Source: Bacillota bacterium
GTDB taxonomy: Bacteria; Bacillota_E; Sulfobacillia; Sulfobacillales; Sulfobacillaceae
DNA: 5,050 nt
Assembly (NCBI GenBank): GCA_021802375.1
Contig: JAKAAL010000424.1
Location: 1-5,050, forward strand
Direction: 5' to 3'
A program made the translations under genes and the position numbers. This document shows positions 3,547 through 5,050 of this stretch, in pieces. The notes under the pieces are model-generated. The model was given only the letters and a program-made list of their open reading frames with translations. It ran no database searches and was not told the origin of the DNA. Position 1 is the first letter of the stretch; each line of letters starts with the position of its first letter.

Positions 3547-5050
3547 ATGGCCCTATGGTCGGAGCAACAGGCGTTTTATGATCTCTTAGTCAAACTAGTC
3601 CGGTTCCCCAGCGTGACCGGGACGGAAGGGGAACGTGCATTCCCCGAATTTCTAGTCTCCTTGTTGGCGCCGCTTCCATATTTCCAACAACATCCCGATC
3701 ATTTACGAGTCTCTCATACCCGGGATGGTCGACCCTGGTTGCTGGCCATGGTGACCGCATCGCCTCATCCAGAGACCGTCATTCTCCTCAGTCACTTTGA
3801 TGTGGTCGATGTCAAAGACTACGGGCCGTTGACTGACCAAGCCTTTGATCCCGAAACCCTCACCGCATATCTTAGGACACACTTGGACGAACTACCTCCC
3901 GAGGTGAAAGCGGATCTCGGTACGGGAAATTGGATGTTTGGTCGTGGCATCATGGACATGAAGGCCGGTCTCGCTATGCAAATGGCCTTATTGGCGGAAG
4001 CCGCTTCGGGAGAATTGCCCGCTAATCTTATCCTTCTTAGCGTCCCTGACGAGGAGGTCAATTCCGTTGGAATGCAAGATGCCCTCGGCAGCCTGTTGTC
4101 TTGGCAAGAACGCCACCACCTTTCTTATGTCCTACTATTGAACGCAGAACCCATCTTCCCAAAACACCCCGGGGATTTGACACACTATCTTTATACCGGA
4201 TCTATCGGCAAAGTGCTGCCCGGTTTTTATTGCTATGGGAAAGAGACCCATGTCGGTGAACCGTTATCAGGTCTCAATGCAAATTATATGGCGGCGCAAC
4301 TTACCCGCGCCCTAGAATGGAATCCTAGCTTCTTGTCGGAAAGCCATGACGCCCCACCACCCACCAACCTCTATCAGCGAAGTCTCAAAGAAACCTACTC
4401 CGTGCAAACGCCATACCGGGCGGTGACGCTAACCAACTTACTCATTACCGACCAGCGCCTGACCACCGCGACGGACCAGTTACTGGCTCTGGCCAAAGTC
4501 ACCGCGGACGAAATCGTTCGGGATTATCAAAAGAAAACCAGTGGATTGAACAAAAATGCCGACCCATTCAAAATTCGCGTCGTCACCTATCAGGAGTTAC
4601 GGCAGGAAGCCATCGAACACTATGGGGAAGAGGTGGTTCGATCCATGGAAATCCATATTGCGACGACCACATCGGGGGATGAACGCGATCGCTGCATCGC
4701 TATTGTAGACGAGCTGGCGCGACTCGAGAAATCCCAAGCGCCCATGATTGTGTTGTTTTTCGCTCCACCTTTTTATCCTGCTGTGAACTCGAGTGCCCAC
4801 CCCCTCATCTCCTCCTTAGTGGACACCCTAAAGGCCCGGGCTCAAGAGATCCATGGCATCAGCCTGCAAGCAGATCGTTATTATGGAGGGCTATCGGACT
4901 TGAGCTTCGGAGGTTCTGACCAGGGCCACGACATTTCGGTTCTGGTGGACAACTTGCCGCTGTGGCAACACGGATACGAACTTCCGCTGGCGTCTATGCA
5001 ACAGTTTAAGGTGCCGGTATTTAATGTTGGGCCTTGGGGTGTTTTGGGAA
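3547..5050 (+). CDS. rocB: RocB-family M20 metallopeptidase (arginine utilisation protein RocB), C-terminus cut by window edge
   Basis: The frame is open from ATG 3547 to the right edge, 501 residues visible; Bacillus RocB proteins are about 550-570, so only the end is missing. It is a cytoplasmic zinc-hydrolase-type protein of the M20 fold. Metal and catalytic positions are in order: SHFDVVD with His83 and Asp85, GRGIMDMKAG with Asp137, PDEEVNS with Glu169/Glu170, NAEP with Glu201, and GKETHVGEP with His235. The stretches FPSVTGTEGE (near the start), TGSIGKVLPGFYCYGKETHV and GLNANYMAA are characteristic of RocB rather than of ArgE or DapE. A late GGSDQGHD (455-462) and FNVGPWG are also present. 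RocB lies in arginine catabolic operons in Bacillus, but its exact reaction is, to my knowledge, not established. No rocA, rocD or rocF neighbour is visible upstream. It is preceded by a strong AAGGAGG and its own intergenic region. Confidence 0.95.
   Translation, partial: MALWSEQQAFYDLLVKLVRFPSVTGTEGERAFPEFLVSLLAPLPYFQQHPDHLRVSHTRDGRPWLLAMVTASPHPETVILLSHFDVVDVKDYGPLTDQAFDPETLTAYLRTHLDELPPEVKADLGTGNWMFGRGIMDMKAGLAMQMALLAEAASGELPANLILLSVPDEEVNSVGMQDALGSLLSWQERHHLSYVLLLNAEPIFPKHPGDLTHYLYTGSIGKVLPGFYCYGKETHVGEPLSGLNANYMAAQLTRALEWNPSFLSESHDAPPPTNLYQRSLKETYSVQTPYRAVTLTNLLITDQRLTTATDQLLALAKVTADEIVRDYQKKTSGLNKNADPFKIRVVTYQELRQEAIEHYGEEVVRSMEIHIATTTSGDERDRCIAIVDELARLEKSQAPMIVLFFAPPFYPAVNSSAHPLISSLVDTLKARAQEIHGISLQADRYYGGLSDLSFGGSDQGHDISVLVDNLPLWQHGYELPLASMQQFKVPVFNVGPWGVLG

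Noticed and set aside
3819..4061. Minus-strand 80-codon frame within the RocB-like gene
   Set aside because: It is antisense to the conserved M20 metal-binding region, with no start signal or family likeness.
4597..4800. Minus-strand 67-codon frame within the RocB-like gene
   Set aside because: It is an antisense shadow of a continuous, recognisable protein.
1..5050. Insertion sequence, prophage or defence island
   Set aside because: No transposase, integrase, terminal inverted repeats with target duplication, or defence-related domain is visible in any frame.

Overview
This window looks like a bacterial chromosome segment from a member of the Bacillota (Firmicutes). The evidence is: strong AGGAGG-type ribosome binding sites in front of most genes, an OpuC/ProV-type osmolyte transporter operon, a RocB-family M20 peptidase of the kind known from Bacillus relatives, and a secreted lipoprotein with a classic lipobox. 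Base composition is moderate (about half G+C by eye). A thermoacidophilic Sulfobacillus/Alicyclobacillus-type host would fit the style of the proteins, but that is only an impression and cannot be proved here.

Layout. (1) Positions 1-1254, minus strand: the start of an osmoprotectant (glycine betaine/carnitine/choline) ABC transporter operon. The ATPase with two C-terminal CBS domains (opuCA-like) comes first. It is followed after a single base by the first 23 codons of a permease (opuCB-like) that runs off the left edge. (2) Positions 1285-1845, plus strand: an open frame for a Cys-rich protein with a lysozyme/transglycosylase-like ESNFG motif, but no ribosome binding site or signal peptide. 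It is probably a 5'-truncated remnant. (3) Positions 1825-1890: two adjacent 30-base hairpins in the convergent gap, likely terminator structure. (4) Positions 1898-2905, minus strand: an unrecognised secreted lipoprotein with a Ser/Thr/Asn-rich tether. (5) Positions 2906-3423, minus strand: a hairpin-rich leader and a small coiled-coil protein (GTG start, very strong ribosome binding site) in a zone where the coding signal seems to change frame twice. (6) Positions 3424-3546: a divergent intergenic region with repeated CTAGACA boxes and a plausible promoter. (7) Positions 3547-5050, plus strand: a RocB-like M20 metallopeptidase, cut by the right edge, with about 501 residues visible.

How the genes fit together. 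The well-understood parts are an osmolyte importer and a RocB-family enzyme associated with arginine utilisation. They are on opposite strands and separated by about 2.3 kb of lineage-specific or decaying genes, so no shared pathway is evident. No CRISPR array, tRNA, rRNA, transposase or recognisable defence system was seen. The most interesting stretch is 2960-3423, with dense inverted repeats, overlapping frames, and a bulged hairpin lying exactly where the reading frame appears to shift.
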